Shown: positions 17,589 through 25,763, counted from the stretch's first letter. The stretch is DNA of 64,000 nucleotides from Paenibacillus profundus (GCF_021369635.1 NZ_JAJNBZ010000004.1:248001-312000), one strand, 5' to 3'. Translations and numbers: made by a program. The notes: a model not told the origin generated them from the letters alone.

Positions 17589-18830
17589 GTGTTGCTGGAT
17601 AGATTTGATGTGTTCTTGTTTGATTTGGATGGCGTGATCTATATTGGGTCCGAGGCCCTGCCGGGTGCAGTTCAAGCGCTCGAACGCCTTCGGACCGAAC
17701 GCAAGACGGTTCGGTTTCTGACCAACAATCCCTGCATGACGCGCGAGCAAGTCGCGGCTAAGTTGAACGGCCTCGGGATTGAAGCGAACGTTGGTGAAGT
17801 CGTCACATCGGGATGGGCAACAGCGCGTTATTTAAGTGAGCAGCAAGTCCATTCTGTATATGTGCTGGGGGACGAGCATTTGGAATGGGAATGCCGTCAG
17901 GCAGGCCTTGAGCTTGTTGATGTGAGCAGCGCCGAAGCTATTGTCGTCGGCTGGAGTGATGAACTTACACTCCGGGAGATACAGGGAGCCGTGACGCGAA
18001 TTGTTAAGGGCGCAAAATGCATTGCCACCAATGCGGACAGGATATTCCCGGGTCCAGAAGGGCCTATGATGGCGGTCGGAACGGTTGTTGAAGCTATCAA
18101 GATGTCTGCGGGAATAATCCCGGACGTTGTGGGCAAGCCATTTCCTTATATGTTCCAGCAGGCGCTTGAATATGTGGAGGACTTGTCCCGCGCAGTCATG
18201 ATAGGTGACACTCCCGATACGGACATTGTTGGCGCACACCGGATGGGCATATCGGCAATTCTCGTATCAAGCGCTCCACGTTCCGAGTTTCCATCTGCGC
18301 GGGATTTTCGCAAACCCGATGCTATCATTCCCGATTTGCGCAGCTTATGGGATCAAGAGGTGCGCTTGGAGCCTTGGACGGCCCCGGCTTTTCCTTGGCC
18401 GGATGACATCAAGCCGGGGGTGGCGGGCATGATTATGGATGAACGCCGCAGGGTTCTCCTGATGAAGCGTGCAGATAATGGGTGCTGGGGGATTCCGTCG
18501 GGTCATGTCGAGCTGGGAGAAACCGTAGAGGAAGCGATCGTTCGGGAAATCGCCGAGGAAACCGGCCTGAACGTAAAAGTGACGCGGTTGATCGGGGTAT
18601 ATTCGAACCCTGATTCCCAAGTTTTTTCGTATCCCAACGGGAAGGTCAGCCATTTTGTGACGACGTACTTTCGTTGTGAGGTGGTGGGAGGAACGCTGGT
18701 CAGAGAAGGGGACGAAACCTTGGATGTGCAATATTTTGAATTGGATGCGCTGCCGGATAATATGTTGACGATGCATCCCCGGTGGATCGCGGACGCCCTG
18801 GCGGATGAATCTATCTCTTTTTTCCGTTGA
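17589..18830 (+). CDS. HAD phosphatase-Nudix hydrolase fusion protein
   Basis: Start set at GTG 17589, six bases after AAGGAGG; the open frame continues upstream into the methyltransferase gene but has no site there. 413 residues. Residues 1-255 form a HAD-IIA (NagD/AraL-like) phosphatase: DLDGV with Asp12 and Asp14, FLTNNPC, and [10 protein letters not shown]. Residues about 275-410 form a Nudix domain with a complete box, [20 protein letters not shown] then TG, near 304-326. Both active sites look intact. It sits between the methyltransferase and thiaminase I. Function is not established; dephosphorylating thiamin or methoxythiamin pyrophosphates, for export or self-protection, is my inference. 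Confidence 0.85.
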   Translation: MLLDRFDVFLFDLDGVIYIGSEALPGAVQALERLRTERKTVRFLTNNPCMTREQVAAKLNGLGIEANVGEVVTSGWATARYLSEQQVHSVYVLGDEHLEWECRQAGLELVDVSSAEAIVVGWSDELTLREIQGAVTRIVKGAKCIATNADRIFPGPEGPMMAVGTVVEAIKMSAGIIPDVVGKPFPYMFQQALEYVEDLSRAVMIGDTPDTDIVGAHRMGISAILVSSAPRSEFPSARDFRKPDAIIPDLRSLWDQEVRLEPWTAPAFPWPDDIKPGVAGMIMDERRRVLLMKRADNGCWGIPSGHVELGETVEEAIVREIAEETGLNVKVTRLIGVYSNPDSQVFSYPNGKVSHFVTTYFRCEVVGGTLVREGDETLDVQYFELDALPDNMLTMHPRWIADALADESISFFR

Positions 18831-18889
18831 CTCGAAATCTATCAAGTTAAATGGTGATTTGCATTTTAATAGAGGCGGGTGATAGCGGC

Positions 18890-20110
18890 ATGAAAAGTTT
18901 TAAAGGAATCATTTACAGAAATATGATGATTATGCTGGCATTGTTGCTTGTTGTCGTCAGTCCGGCAGGGGCTGGAGCGGACCATCTCAACGTACCTGCG
19001 AATATTACGTTGAAGGTAGCGGTGTATCCCTACGTGCCTGATTCTTCCCGGTTTGAAGCGGCCGTTCTCGAACAGTGGGAGCGGAAGGAGCCAGACGTCA
19101 AGCTGGAGTTTGTGGCTTGGGATTCCTATTCAACGGAACCGCCTGAGGATCTGGACGTGTTCGTGTTAGATTCGATTTTCCTCAGCCATTTCGTGGATGC
19201 AGGGTATTTGCTCCCTTTCAGCAGCAATGAAATCGACCAGGCGGATGATTTTGTGCACTTTGCGCTGCAGGGCGCGAAACGAAACGGGAAAGTGTATGCT
19301 CTTCCGCAAATTTTATGCACGAACCTGCTCTTTTACCGGAAAGATGATCTGAAAATGGCGCAAGTAAATAATATTTATGATCTATACAAGCAAGTCGGCA
19401 CCAATCATTCCGATCAAATCCCGCCTCCGGCAAATAAGGGGCTGCTGATCGACATGTCTGGAGGCACGACCAAGGCGAGCATGTATTTGGAAGCGCTTAT
19501 CGATGTAACCAACCGTTATACAAAATATGACGTTCTTCCGCCGCTGGACCATCTGAATGAGAAGGCCATTCGCGGCTTGAGGCTGCTAATCGATATGGCA
19601 GGTGTAGATCAGTCGCAATATTATCCGGAGGATGGCGACGCATATGCAAGAGCCTCCTGGTTCGCGCAGGGCAGCGGCAGAGCCTTTATCGGCTACAGCG
19701 AATCGATGATGCGGATGGGTTCTTACGCAGATCAGGTAAGGTTTAAACCGATTTCGTCATCGGCCGCACAAGACATTCCGCTCTTCTACAGTGATGCTGT
19801 TGGTGTGAACTCTCAGACATCCCATCCCGAACTAGCCAAAGAGCTAGCGAATGTCGTGGCCGCTTCGGATACGGTGGAACAAGCCCTGCGGCCTCATGCT
19901 GACGGCCAATATCCGCAATATCTCCTGCCGGCACGCCATAGTGTATATAGTGCCTTAGAGGAGGATTACCCTATCTATTCTGAGTTATCTCGAATTGTGA
20001 ACAATCCTTCTAACCGTGTATTCCGCATTGGACCTGAGGCGCGCACGTGGCTGGATGCCGCCAAAAAAGTATTGCCGGAAGCGCTTGAGTTAACGAGCTT
20101 GGCGAGCTAA
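18890..20110 (+). CDS. bcmE: Secreted thiaminase I
   Basis: 406 residues from ATG 18890 behind AGAGGCGGGTGA. A signal peptide with a hydrophobic core (MMIMLALLLVVV) ends at about Ala30 (AGAGA). The rest resembles a type II periplasmic binding protein, the fold of thiaminase I. In LPQILCTNLLFYR the cysteine is residue 143, which becomes Cys113 after signal removal, and in GYSESMMRM the glutamate is residue 271, or mature 241. Those are the catalytic Cys113 and Glu241 of the Paenibacillus thiaminolyticus enzyme. It swaps the thiazole of thiamin for another base, or in the antivitamin pathway exchanges the pyrimidine for bacimethrin. The symbol follows the C. botulinum cluster naming as I recall it. 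Confidence 0.95.
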   Translation: MKSFKGIIYRNMMIMLALLLVVVSPAGAGADHLNVPANITLKVAVYPYVPDSSRFEAAVLEQWERKEPDVKLEFVAWDSYSTEPPEDLDVFVLDSIFLSHFVDAGYLLPFSSNEIDQADDFVHFALQGAKRNGKVYALPQILCTNLLFYRKDDLKMAQVNNIYDLYKQVGTNHSDQIPPPANKGLLIDMSGGTTKASMYLEALIDVTNRYTKYDVLPPLDHLNEKAIRGLRLLIDMAGVDQSQYYPEDGDAYARASWFAQGSGRAFIGYSESMMRMGSYADQVRFKPISSSAAQDIPLFYSDAVGVNSQTSHPELAKELANVVAASDTVEQALRPHADGQYPQYLLPARHSVYSALEEDYPIYSELSRIVNNPSNRVFRIGPEARTWLDAAKKVLPEALELTSLAS

Positions 20111-20118
20111 AAGCATAG

Positions 20119-20160
20119 GTGCCCTTGTGATCTTCATGATTCACGGGGGCACTTTCTTTA
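20119..20160 (+). terminator. Terminator after thiaminase I
   Basis: GTGCCC...TGTGATC pairs with GATTCACG...GGGCAC through a long imperfect stem, followed by TTTCTTTA. It marks the end of the riboswitch-controlled operon and separates it from the regulator downstream. Confidence 0.75.
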
Positions 20161-20246
20161 AGGAACAGATTATCGTTGAACAGTTGGAAGGCCTGCACAG
20201 TCGTATGGAGATGGGTGGAAACTTGCAAGTTATTAAGCAATGGTTA

Positions 20247-20275
20247 TTCACTTATTAGGGAATATGTGGTAAAAT
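20247..20275 (+). promoter_or_regulatory. Promoter of the HTH-TPR regulator and its peptide
   Basis: TTCACT at 20247-20252 and TAAAAT at 20270-20275 with a 17-base spacer, and TGTGG before the -10. The start would fall about 35 bases before the regulator ATG at 20317. Confidence 0.5.
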
Positions 20276-20316
20276 GTAATGGAAAGTCGATAAGTGTTAT
20301 TTGGAAGGGTGAGGGA

Positions 20317-21624
20317 ATGAGAACGGAGTCGCTAGAGTTCACATCTATTGGCGACCTCATCAGAACACGCCGACAGGAAGCCAATTTAACTTTAACCGTG
20401 CTGGAAGAGAGATCTGGCGTAGGAAAAGGGATTATTTCCAAGATTGAGAACGGGGAAACGAAGCGTCCAGATTTCAAAACGATGCAGGCCCTCGCGAGCG
20501 CCCTTGACTTTCCTTATGCAGACATTGTGGAGTTATATCTCTCCGTGGAACAAAGAGCCGACGTGCTTATGTCCATCTTAAGACAATCCGTCACCAGCGC
20601 GCCCTCATTATGTACCCGCATTGCCTCCCGCTATTTACTAGACGAGCGAAAAGACAGCTACGATTTGGTAGAAGAGTTATACACCTTTGTTGGAACGGTC
20701 AAAGACAATCTAGCCATTAGATTAGCCTTGTACAAGCTTATCATTGATTATACGCGTTCACATGGCATCCAAACATACTACGCTAAGGCGCTGCTGCAGG
20801 AATACCTGATTCAACGAGATAAGTATGAAGAATTGCAAACTACATATCACACCGGAAAAAGTATTTTGAATTATGTTCAATTCTTGACGATCGAAGAACA
20901 AATTAAGCTTTATTACAAGTTGGGCGTTCATGCCTACCACCTGAATAAATACGAAGAGGCGATAGAGTCGCTCCATTATGTCGAAAAGCTGGACGTTACG
21001 GAAAGCAAATTAAAAGCGGATGCTGTTCTCTTGGTCAGCTTTTGTTGCTTTTTTATCGGCAATTACGATATGGCTGAAGCGAATATCAATAAATATGAAA
21101 CCTACTCGTTTCCTGCTGTTTTAGAAAATGTACAGTTCATGCGGGGAAAACTGAATGCAAAAAAAGGAAGGCTTGCTTTGGCTACTAACCAGTTGCAAGG
21201 CTGTCTGATGAGAAACCCCGGAAAAATATACATCATATGCGAGCTCATCGATTTGTATCTTCATCAGAACAACTTTAAAGCGATCGATCGGCTTATTGCA
21301 AATGAAAAGGATTATATCGAGCTTACTCGGTTAAATCCCCTCGTTATTTCCGATCAAGCTTTTTATTACAAGTTAAAAAGCGACTACTATTATAGGCTGA
21401 ACAGGAAAGAAGAATCCGTTGATTGTTTGCTAAAAAGCGCGACCTTGTTTTTTAAGATAGATAGGAAAAATAACGCTCATAGTTGTTTTGAACTGCTGTT
21501 TGATCGGCTATTAGGCGAGATCAGAGCAAAGAATGAAAACATCGAACAGCTATACGGTTTACTGCAGAAGGTAAGAGCAGCGTTTCATGCGCTGAAAAAT
21601 ATCCATCAGGAGGTTTTACAATGA
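20317..21624 (+). CDS. HTH-TPR transcriptional regulator, RRNPP-type quorum-sensing receptor
   Basis: Start at ATG 20317 with GGAAGGGTGAGGG upstream (435 residues); a longer frame opens at 20176 but crosses the promoter. Residues about 10-65 are an XRE-type helix-turn-helix (SIGDLIRTRRQEANLTL, then GIISKIENGE). The remaining 370 residues are helical with repeated TPR-like units such as YKLGVHAYHLNKYEEAIESL. This HTH plus C-terminal TPR layout is that of PlcR, NprR and related receptors for re-imported peptides. The stop overlaps the start of a small secreted-peptide-like ORF by four bases, exactly the arrangement of such pairs. The regulon is unknown; the adjacent thiaminase operon is the obvious candidate. 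Confidence 0.82.
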   Translation: MRTESLEFTSIGDLIRTRRQEANLTLTVLEERSGVGKGIISKIENGETKRPDFKTMQALASALDFPYADIVELYLSVEQRADVLMSILRQSVTSAPSLCTRIASRYLLDERKDSYDLVEELYTFVGTVKDNLAIRLALYKLIIDYTRSHGIQTYYAKALLQEYLIQRDKYEELQTTYHTGKSILNYVQFLTIEEQIKLYYKLGVHAYHLNKYEEAIESLHYVEKLDVTESKLKADAVLLVSFCCFFIGNYDMAEANINKYETYSFPAVLENVQFMRGKLNAKKGRLALATNQLQGCLMRNPGKIYIICELIDLYLHQNNFKAIDRLIANEKDYIELTRLNPLVISDQAFYYKLKSDYYYRLNRKEESVDCLLKSATLFFKIDRKNNAHSCFELLFDRLLGEIRAKNENIEQLYGLLQKVRAAFHALKNIHQEVLQ

Positions 21625-21758
21625 AAAAAATGTGGAGCAATTTATCAGTTATGGCACTGGGTGTTGCCGTATTTGTCTATCCTCTGTTCGAGACGGTTGT
21701 GCAGTCTGACGTATTTAAAGCGTTCGCGGGCGCCGGCGGCGGAGTAGTGGAGTGGTAA
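21621..21758 (+). CDS. 45-residue putative signalling peptide precursor
   Basis: A small gene overlapping the regulator stop (ATGA) and preceded by CAGGAGG. It begins MKKMWSNLSV, has a hydrophobic core MALGVAVFVYPLF acting as an export signal, and ends in a small-residue-rich tail, FKAFAGAGGGVVEW. Size, export signal and coupling to an HTH-TPR receptor match Phr/PapR/NprX-type pro-peptides, in which a short C-terminal segment is processed and re-imported. The mature peptide cannot be read from the sequence; the last 5-10 residues are the likeliest. A terminator follows within 40 bases. Confidence 0.75.
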   Translation: MKKMWSNLSVMALGVAVFVYPLFETVVQSDVFKAFAGAGGGVVEW

Positions 21759-21793
21759 AACATTTCGTTATACCGTAGCGGAAATTTTCCATG

Positions 21794-21825
21794 GAACGCC
21801 CTTCAGGAAGGGTGTTCTTTTATTT
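21794..21825 (+). terminator. Terminator after the peptide gene
   Basis: GAACGCCCTT pairs with AAGGGTGTTC (one wobble) around CAGG and is followed by TTTTATTTT. Confidence 0.88.
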
Positions 21826-21967
21826 TACAGATTAGTATAATTATTGAGTTTTCTAGAGAATCCAAAAGCGAGGTTTCGAGAAACATGGGTTATACTAGGT
21901 CAGAATACAGAATCTGGATAACGAATTGTCGTCAGACCGTTTCCAGCCGGAAAGGGTGACCTAGCTA

Positions 21968-22204
21968 ATGAATATCGCTCATTTATCGGGGAAACGCACG
22001 CAAGAAGCGTTGATGCAGACAATTGAACGAATTCGACGTGAATTGGTGCAGGCGGTGAACGAGAAGAAGAGCTTCACGGATGATGAGATCGTCATGCTGA
22101 GCCAGCAATTGGATGATTATCTAGTGACGGTTCAGCAAGAGACATATGCCAAGTGGATGGTGTCAGCCGCCGCGTATACACGGACGGAGCGGTTGGACGC
22201 CTAA
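21968..22204 (+). CDS. Spo0E-family aspartyl-phosphate phosphatase
   Basis: 78 residues, mostly two helices. The second carries LSQQLDDYLV, the SQxLD motif of Spo0E-like proteins, with the key aspartate for dephosphorylating Spo0A~P. Such proteins delay sporulation. The first helix is rich in arginine and glutamate (ERIRRELVQAVNEKK), as expected for the antiparallel hairpin. It is monocistronic between the peptide-gene terminator and an HAD phosphatase gene. Which of the several Spo0E paralogues it corresponds to cannot be told. Confidence 0.85.
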   Translation: MNIAHLSGKRTQEALMQTIERIRRELVQAVNEKKSFTDDEIVMLSQQLDDYLVTVQQETYAKWMVSAAAYTRTERLDA

Positions 22205-22294
22205 AAATATAACGAATAATCTTGTACGGGAAAGCAGGAAATATGCTCCGTGCGCCGAACTATGATACCATCAACCGGGGAAAGGGAGATGTGG

Positions 22295-23062
22295 ATGGTA
22301 CAGATGAACGTCGGCGGCTGCAGCGCACAGGTGCGCGGCATTCTGTTCGATAAGGACGGGACGCTGCTGCAATTTATTAGCCTGTGGGGTTGGTGGGCAG
22401 AGACGGTGCTTTCGGGATTGGAACGGGAGCTGAAGAAAGAAGGCGGCGAATTACCGGATCAGCCGGGTTATATATTGGGCGTGTACATTGAAGAGGACGG
22501 CTCCGTGCGCAAGCATGATCGCCAAGGGCCGCTCGCGATGGGCTCGCCTTCGCAAATGATAGGCATTGCCACATACCTGCTGTATAAGGAAGGCGTGCCA
22601 TGGAACGAAGCGGTTCAGCGTGTGACGGAAGTGTTCGAGTATGCGAACGATCAAGTGCTGGAGCGTGCGAACATCGTGCCGATATCCGGCGTCGTGCCGT
22701 TCTTAGAACGTTGCCGCGAGCTCGGTCTGCCTATGGCCGTAGTGACAGCGGACGACAAGCGTCCGTCAGAGCAGCATCTGGAAAAGATGGGTATCCGCCA
22801 CTATTTCGCTGCTGTTATTGGCGACGATTGCGTGGAGCATGGCAAGCCGTATCCGGATATGGTGGAGCTCGCTTGCCGGGAGCTCGGCTTGCAGCCGCAT
22901 GAAGTGGCCGTTATCGGCGATTCCGTCGGCGATATGGAGATGGGCCACAGCGCGGGCTCGGTGTTGCAGGTGTTCATCGATGAGGAGCGCCAATTCGATA
23001 CCAAGCCGACTAAGGCAGATGTCATGATTCGCGCGTATGATGAAATCGAGCTGACGCTATAA
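22295..23062 (+). CDS. HAD-superfamily hydrolase (phosphoglycolate-phosphatase-like)
   Basis: Start taken at ATG 22295, seven bases after AAAGGGAG; upstream in-frame codons lack spacing. 255 residues. HAD motif I is DKDGTLLQF (a lysine between the usual aspartates' neighbours, common in this subgroup), motif II is VVTADD, and motifs III/IV are KPYPDMVE and IGDSVGDMEMGHSAG. A helical cap lies between motifs I and II. The substrate is unknown. It is followed by a very strong bidirectional terminator. Confidence 0.85.
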   Translation: MVQMNVGGCSAQVRGILFDKDGTLLQFISLWGWWAETVLSGLERELKKEGGELPDQPGYILGVYIEEDGSVRKHDRQGPLAMGSPSQMIGIATYLLYKEGVPWNEAVQRVTEVFEYANDQVLERANIVPISGVVPFLERCRELGLPMAVVTADDKRPSEQHLEKMGIRHYFAAVIGDDCVEHGKPYPDMVELACRELGLQPHEVAVIGDSVGDMEMGHSAGSVLQVFIDEERQFDTKPTKADVMIRAYDEIELTL

Positions 23063-23074
23063 TAATAGAGCATG

Positions 23075-23121
23075 AAAAAACCCCTCTTATCCGATAGCTA
23101 GTCGGATAAGAGGGGTTTTTT
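23075..23121. terminator. Strong bidirectional terminator
   Basis: AAAAAACCCCTCTTATCCGA and its perfect complement TCGGATAAGAGGGGTTTTTT flank a seven-base loop, giving A- and T-runs on both sides. Confidence 0.96.
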
Positions 23122-23171
23122 GCTATTGAAAGAATTTATTAGTTTTATATACAGAGGAATAGGAAAATACG

Positions 23172-23202
23172 TTCCCATATCGATAGATGCGTGTGGTATA
23201 AT
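23172..23202 (+). promoter_or_regulatory. Promoter of the small toxin gene
   Basis: An extended -10, TGGTATAAT, ends at 23202; the best -35 is TTCCCA at 23172-23177 (19-base spacer). It gives a leader of about 55 bases before the 27-residue toxin ORF. Confidence 0.5.
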
Positions 23203-23265
23203 ATGGATGCAATAGAATAGGCTCTCAAGGGTGGTCGGCACATCTCCCAGAAAGGGGGTGCTGCC

Positions 23266-23349
23266 ATGACAGTGTATGAATCACTCAGTCTGATGATCGC
23301 ATTCGGATTGTTAGTGATTGCTCTGCTGTCCTTCCATAACAAGAAGTAG
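23266..23349 (+). CDS. 27-residue holin-like small toxin
   Basis: ATG 23266 is preceded by AGAAAGGGGGTG. The product begins MTVYESLSLMIAFG, continues through a hydrophobic helix and ends SFHNKK. The MTVYE-LSLMI-F start is that of the putative holin-like toxin family found as type I toxins in Bacillales; this one is slightly shorter than the usual 30 or more residues. It is one membrane helix with a basic tail. The stop codon lies inside the stem of a downstream hairpin. An antisense antitoxin RNA would be expected from the minus strand but I cannot place its promoter. Confidence 0.65.
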   Translation: MTVYESLSLMIAFGLLVIALLSFHNKK

Positions 23350-23387
23350 ACCTCCCTTGAGCTTAGATGGCCAGGAGGTCTACTTTC
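23347..23387 (+). terminator. Stem-loop overlapping the toxin stop codon
   Basis: TAGACCTCC at 23347 pairs perfectly with GGAGGTCTA at 23374 around an 18-base loop, followed by CTTTCT. It may be a terminator or an mRNA-stability element, and it could occlude translation or antitoxin pairing. Confidence 0.55.
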
Positions 23388-23426
23388 TGTCAATCTTAGT
23401 CGACTGCCCTAAGGGCAATCTATTGC

Positions 23427-23462
23427 AAGACCGTAGATGTTCCAGCATCTGCGGTCTTTATT
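23427..23462 (+). terminator. Second stem-loop downstream of the toxin gene
   Basis: AAGACCGTAGATG pairs with CATCTGCGGTCTT (one wobble) around a six-base loop and is followed by TATTAG. It is a likely 3' end for the toxin transcript. Confidence 0.6.
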
Positions 23463-23575
23463 AGTTTATTCATGTATGACTATAATAAAACGAATTTCTA
23501 TAGAAATAATACCATAAATAAGGATGCATTGAAAGGTGATGATTGTAATATACGGTTTCAGTTGTCACGAATTGA

Positions 23576-25204
23576 CTAAGACGCCGAGGCCGTTGCGGTC
23601 AGCACCTCCGTTAATTTCGCTTGGAAGGAATCTGCTCCGACACGCAGGAAGAAGGTATGGAACGATTCGCCCGCATGGCGTTCCTGCTTATAGTAGAGCA
23701 GCAGCTGCTCCAACACATGCGGGACGTCGTCTCCCTTCACGCGGCCTTTCAGTGTCGTATTGAAGCGGGCATTCGGACCGAGAATACCGCCCACGGCGAT
23801 ATCGAAGGCGTCGATCATGCCTTGCTCTGTCTTTACCAGCGCTCCTTGCAGGCCGATGTCTGCCACGTGCTTCTGCCCGCAAGCATTCGGACAGCCGATA
23901 AAGTGGATGCGGATGAACTCGTTCAACTCTGGCACGCGCGCATCCAAATACTCGGCAACGCGGCGGGCGCGCTCTTTCGTTTCGACGATGGCCAGGTTGC
24001 AGAACTCGTTGCCCGTGCAGGACACGGTGCGGCTCATGAACGGCTTCGGGAACGGGGTGAGCCGCTGCAGCACGGGAGCCGACAGCACGGTATCCAGATG
24101 CTTCTCCTGAATCCCTGTTATTATTATATTTTGCGACATGGTCGTTCGCAGGGTGCCGTCACCGTACTTCTCAGCCAGATCAGCTAACTGATGGAACTCC
24201 TCCGCGTTCAGGCGCCCGATAGGCACATTAAGTCCTACGTAATGCAGCCCCGCTTGATGCTGCGGATGAACGCCATCGAAATAGGCAGCCTGCCAGCCAA
24301 GCGTTTTATCGTCGCCACGTGCCGGGAACTTCCCGATCAGTTCTTCCAATTGCGCTTGGAATTTCTCGACGCCCCAGGCAGCGATTAAGAACTTGAGCCG
24401 CGCCTGATGGCGCTTCTCCCGGAAGCCGTTATCACGGAACAACGTCGTTACGCCGATTGCCACCTTGAGCACTTCCTCAGGACGAATAAACATATCGAGC
24501 GGCTTGGCCAAGAACGGCTTCGCTGATAACCCGCCGCCCACATGGGCGTGGAAGCCGAGCACCTGCTCGCCGTCGATCTCTTTTACGGCTGGAGTGAAGG
24601 CGAGGTCGTTAATTTCCGCGTGCGCATTGTTGTAAAGGTTGGCGGAGATGGACATTTTGTATTTGCGGGGAAGGTTGGAGAAGTCACGATTCAATAGGAA
24701 AAAGTCGTTTACTTCGTTCACGAGCGCGGTCGTATCCATTAACTCATTTGGATCGATGCCAGCAAGGGGATTACCAACAATCGTGCGAGGGCAGTCGCCG
24801 CAGGCTTCATAGGAATATAAGCCGACGTCTTCCAGCCGCTTGAAAATATCTGGGAGGTCCTCCACGCGCAGCCAATGATATTGAATCGCTTGCCGCGTCG
24901 TCACATCCATCAGACTGCGCCCATACAGTTGGGCAATATCCGCCAACGCTCTAGCTTGGGCCACGTTCATAATTCCTGAATTAATGCGGATGCGCATCAT
25001 GAAATAGCCATCCTTTGGCTTTTGTTCGTAGACGCCCGCCCATTTAAAACGGCCTTTGTCGTCTTCGGGAATGGATTCGTAGCCTCGCAGCGCATACGTC
25101 TCAATAATGTCGCGGATGACATCCAGTCCGTCCTTTTCCATTTTGACAAACTCAAACTTATTCAACTTCGAAGGGTCCTGCATCCACACCGGCTCATACG
25201 CCAT
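23576..25204 (-). CDS. Siroheme/4Fe-4S nitrite or sulfite reductase
   Basis: 542 residues. Two ferredoxin-like half-domains and two siroheme-binding halves are present. The cluster/siroheme cysteines are CTGNEFC at residues 396-402 and CPNAC at 438-442, the C-x5-C and C-x3-C spacing of the family. The size and single-subunit layout match ferredoxin-dependent reductases (NirA, or the assimilatory sulfite reductase of Bacillales). A CymR-like operator sits right upstream, which favours sulfite reduction for cysteine synthesis. The gene stands alone on its strand; the nearest plus-strand genes are unrelated. Substrate is not proven. Confidence 0.88.
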   Translation of the reverse strand: MAYEPVWMQDPSKLNKFEFVKMEKDGLDVIRDIIETYALRGYESIPEDDKGRFKWAGVYEQKPKDGYFMMRIRINSGIMNVAQARALADIAQLYGRSLMDVTTRQAIQYHWLRVEDLPDIFKRLEDVGLYSYEACGDCPRTIVGNPLAGIDPNELMDTTALVNEVNDFFLLNRDFSNLPRKYKMSISANLYNNAHAEINDLAFTPAVKEIDGEQVLGFHAHVGGGLSAKPFLAKPLDMFIRPEEVLKVAIGVTTLFRDNGFREKRHQARLKFLIAAWGVEKFQAQLEELIGKFPARGDDKTLGWQAAYFDGVHPQHQAGLHYVGLNVPIGRLNAEEFHQLADLAEKYGDGTLRTTMSQNIIITGIQEKHLDTVLSAPVLQRLTPFPKPFMSRTVSCTGNEFCNLAIVETKERARRVAEYLDARVPELNEFIRIHFIGCPNACGQKHVADIGLQGALVKTEQGMIDAFDIAVGGILGPNARFNTTLKGRVKGDDVPHVLEQLLLYYKQERHAGESFHTFFLRVGADSFQAKLTEVLTATASAS

Positions 25205-25242
25205 AGGTAATCCCTCGCTTCCTCATCTAAATTCTAATCTGA

Positions 25243-25271
25243 TTAATTCCGATATAAATAGTATGAATTAA
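25243..25271 (-). promoter_or_regulatory. CymR-like operator upstream of the sulfite/nitrite reductase
   Basis: On the minus strand the site reads TTAATTC, a spacer containing ATATC, then GGAATTAA: a 29-base imperfect palindrome with seven-base arms. The GGAATTA half with an upstream TAA-N-C resembles the CymR site that represses sulfur-assimilation genes in Bacillus. It lies 39 bases before the start codon. The rest of the 355-base gap up to 25559 shows no other clear feature besides a TATAAT near 25474. Confidence 0.45.
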
Positions 25272-25559
25272 GCTTTAGCTCATCGTAGCATATTTACAGA
25301 AGGCCCACAATAAGGTAAGGTAAAAAAAGGTATTACTCTTTCTAATAAATGATCGCGAAATTGCTTATGAAATGGCTGAAAGTAAGCGTTATCCCTTTAT
25401 CTATGACATCAGTCATCGAATTCAGGCTGCATCAAGCATAAAACGTGAAAAATTGGTGACAATCTTGTTAAATATAATGATTTTGACTTGCATCTGAAGC
25501 TGGGTAAATATAACATAGACTCAGATAGGTAAAATGCGCGTGTAGAGGGAGGTCGCACC

Positions 25560-25763
25560 ATGTTTCTGGCCGAGGGAGCACAACAAACTGAAAGTTTATT
25601 TCAATTGTTCGACATATTCATGATCGTGTTTACGATCATCCTGGTGTGGGCGGTTATTCGTCAAGTGAAGCAGCGCCAACGTAATTTATTAGCACTCGGC
25701 TTTGCCGTAGTCAGTTTGCTTGTGTTCTTGTTTGCAGACTGGATCATGATTCAGGGTTGGTAG
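25560..25763 (+). CDS. Small two-helix membrane protein, DUF2759-like
   Basis: 67 residues from ATG 25560 behind GAGGGAGG. Two hydrophobic helices (FDIFMIVFTIILVWAVI and ALGFAVVSLLVFLFADWIMI) are joined by a basic loop, KQRQRN, and it ends in a short WIMIQGW tail. The pattern is reminiscent of the DUF2759 family of small Bacillales membrane proteins, but I hold that loosely. It is monocistronic and has no informative partner. Function unknown. Confidence 0.65.
   Translation: MFLAEGAQQTESLFQLFDIFMIVFTIILVWAVIRQVKQRQRNLLALGFAVVSLLVFLFADWIMIQGW

Noticed and set aside
20176..20316. N-terminal extension of the HTH-TPR regulator
   Set aside because: The in-frame region crosses the likely promoter, lacks a ribosome site and would place 47 unlike residues before the helix-turn-helix.
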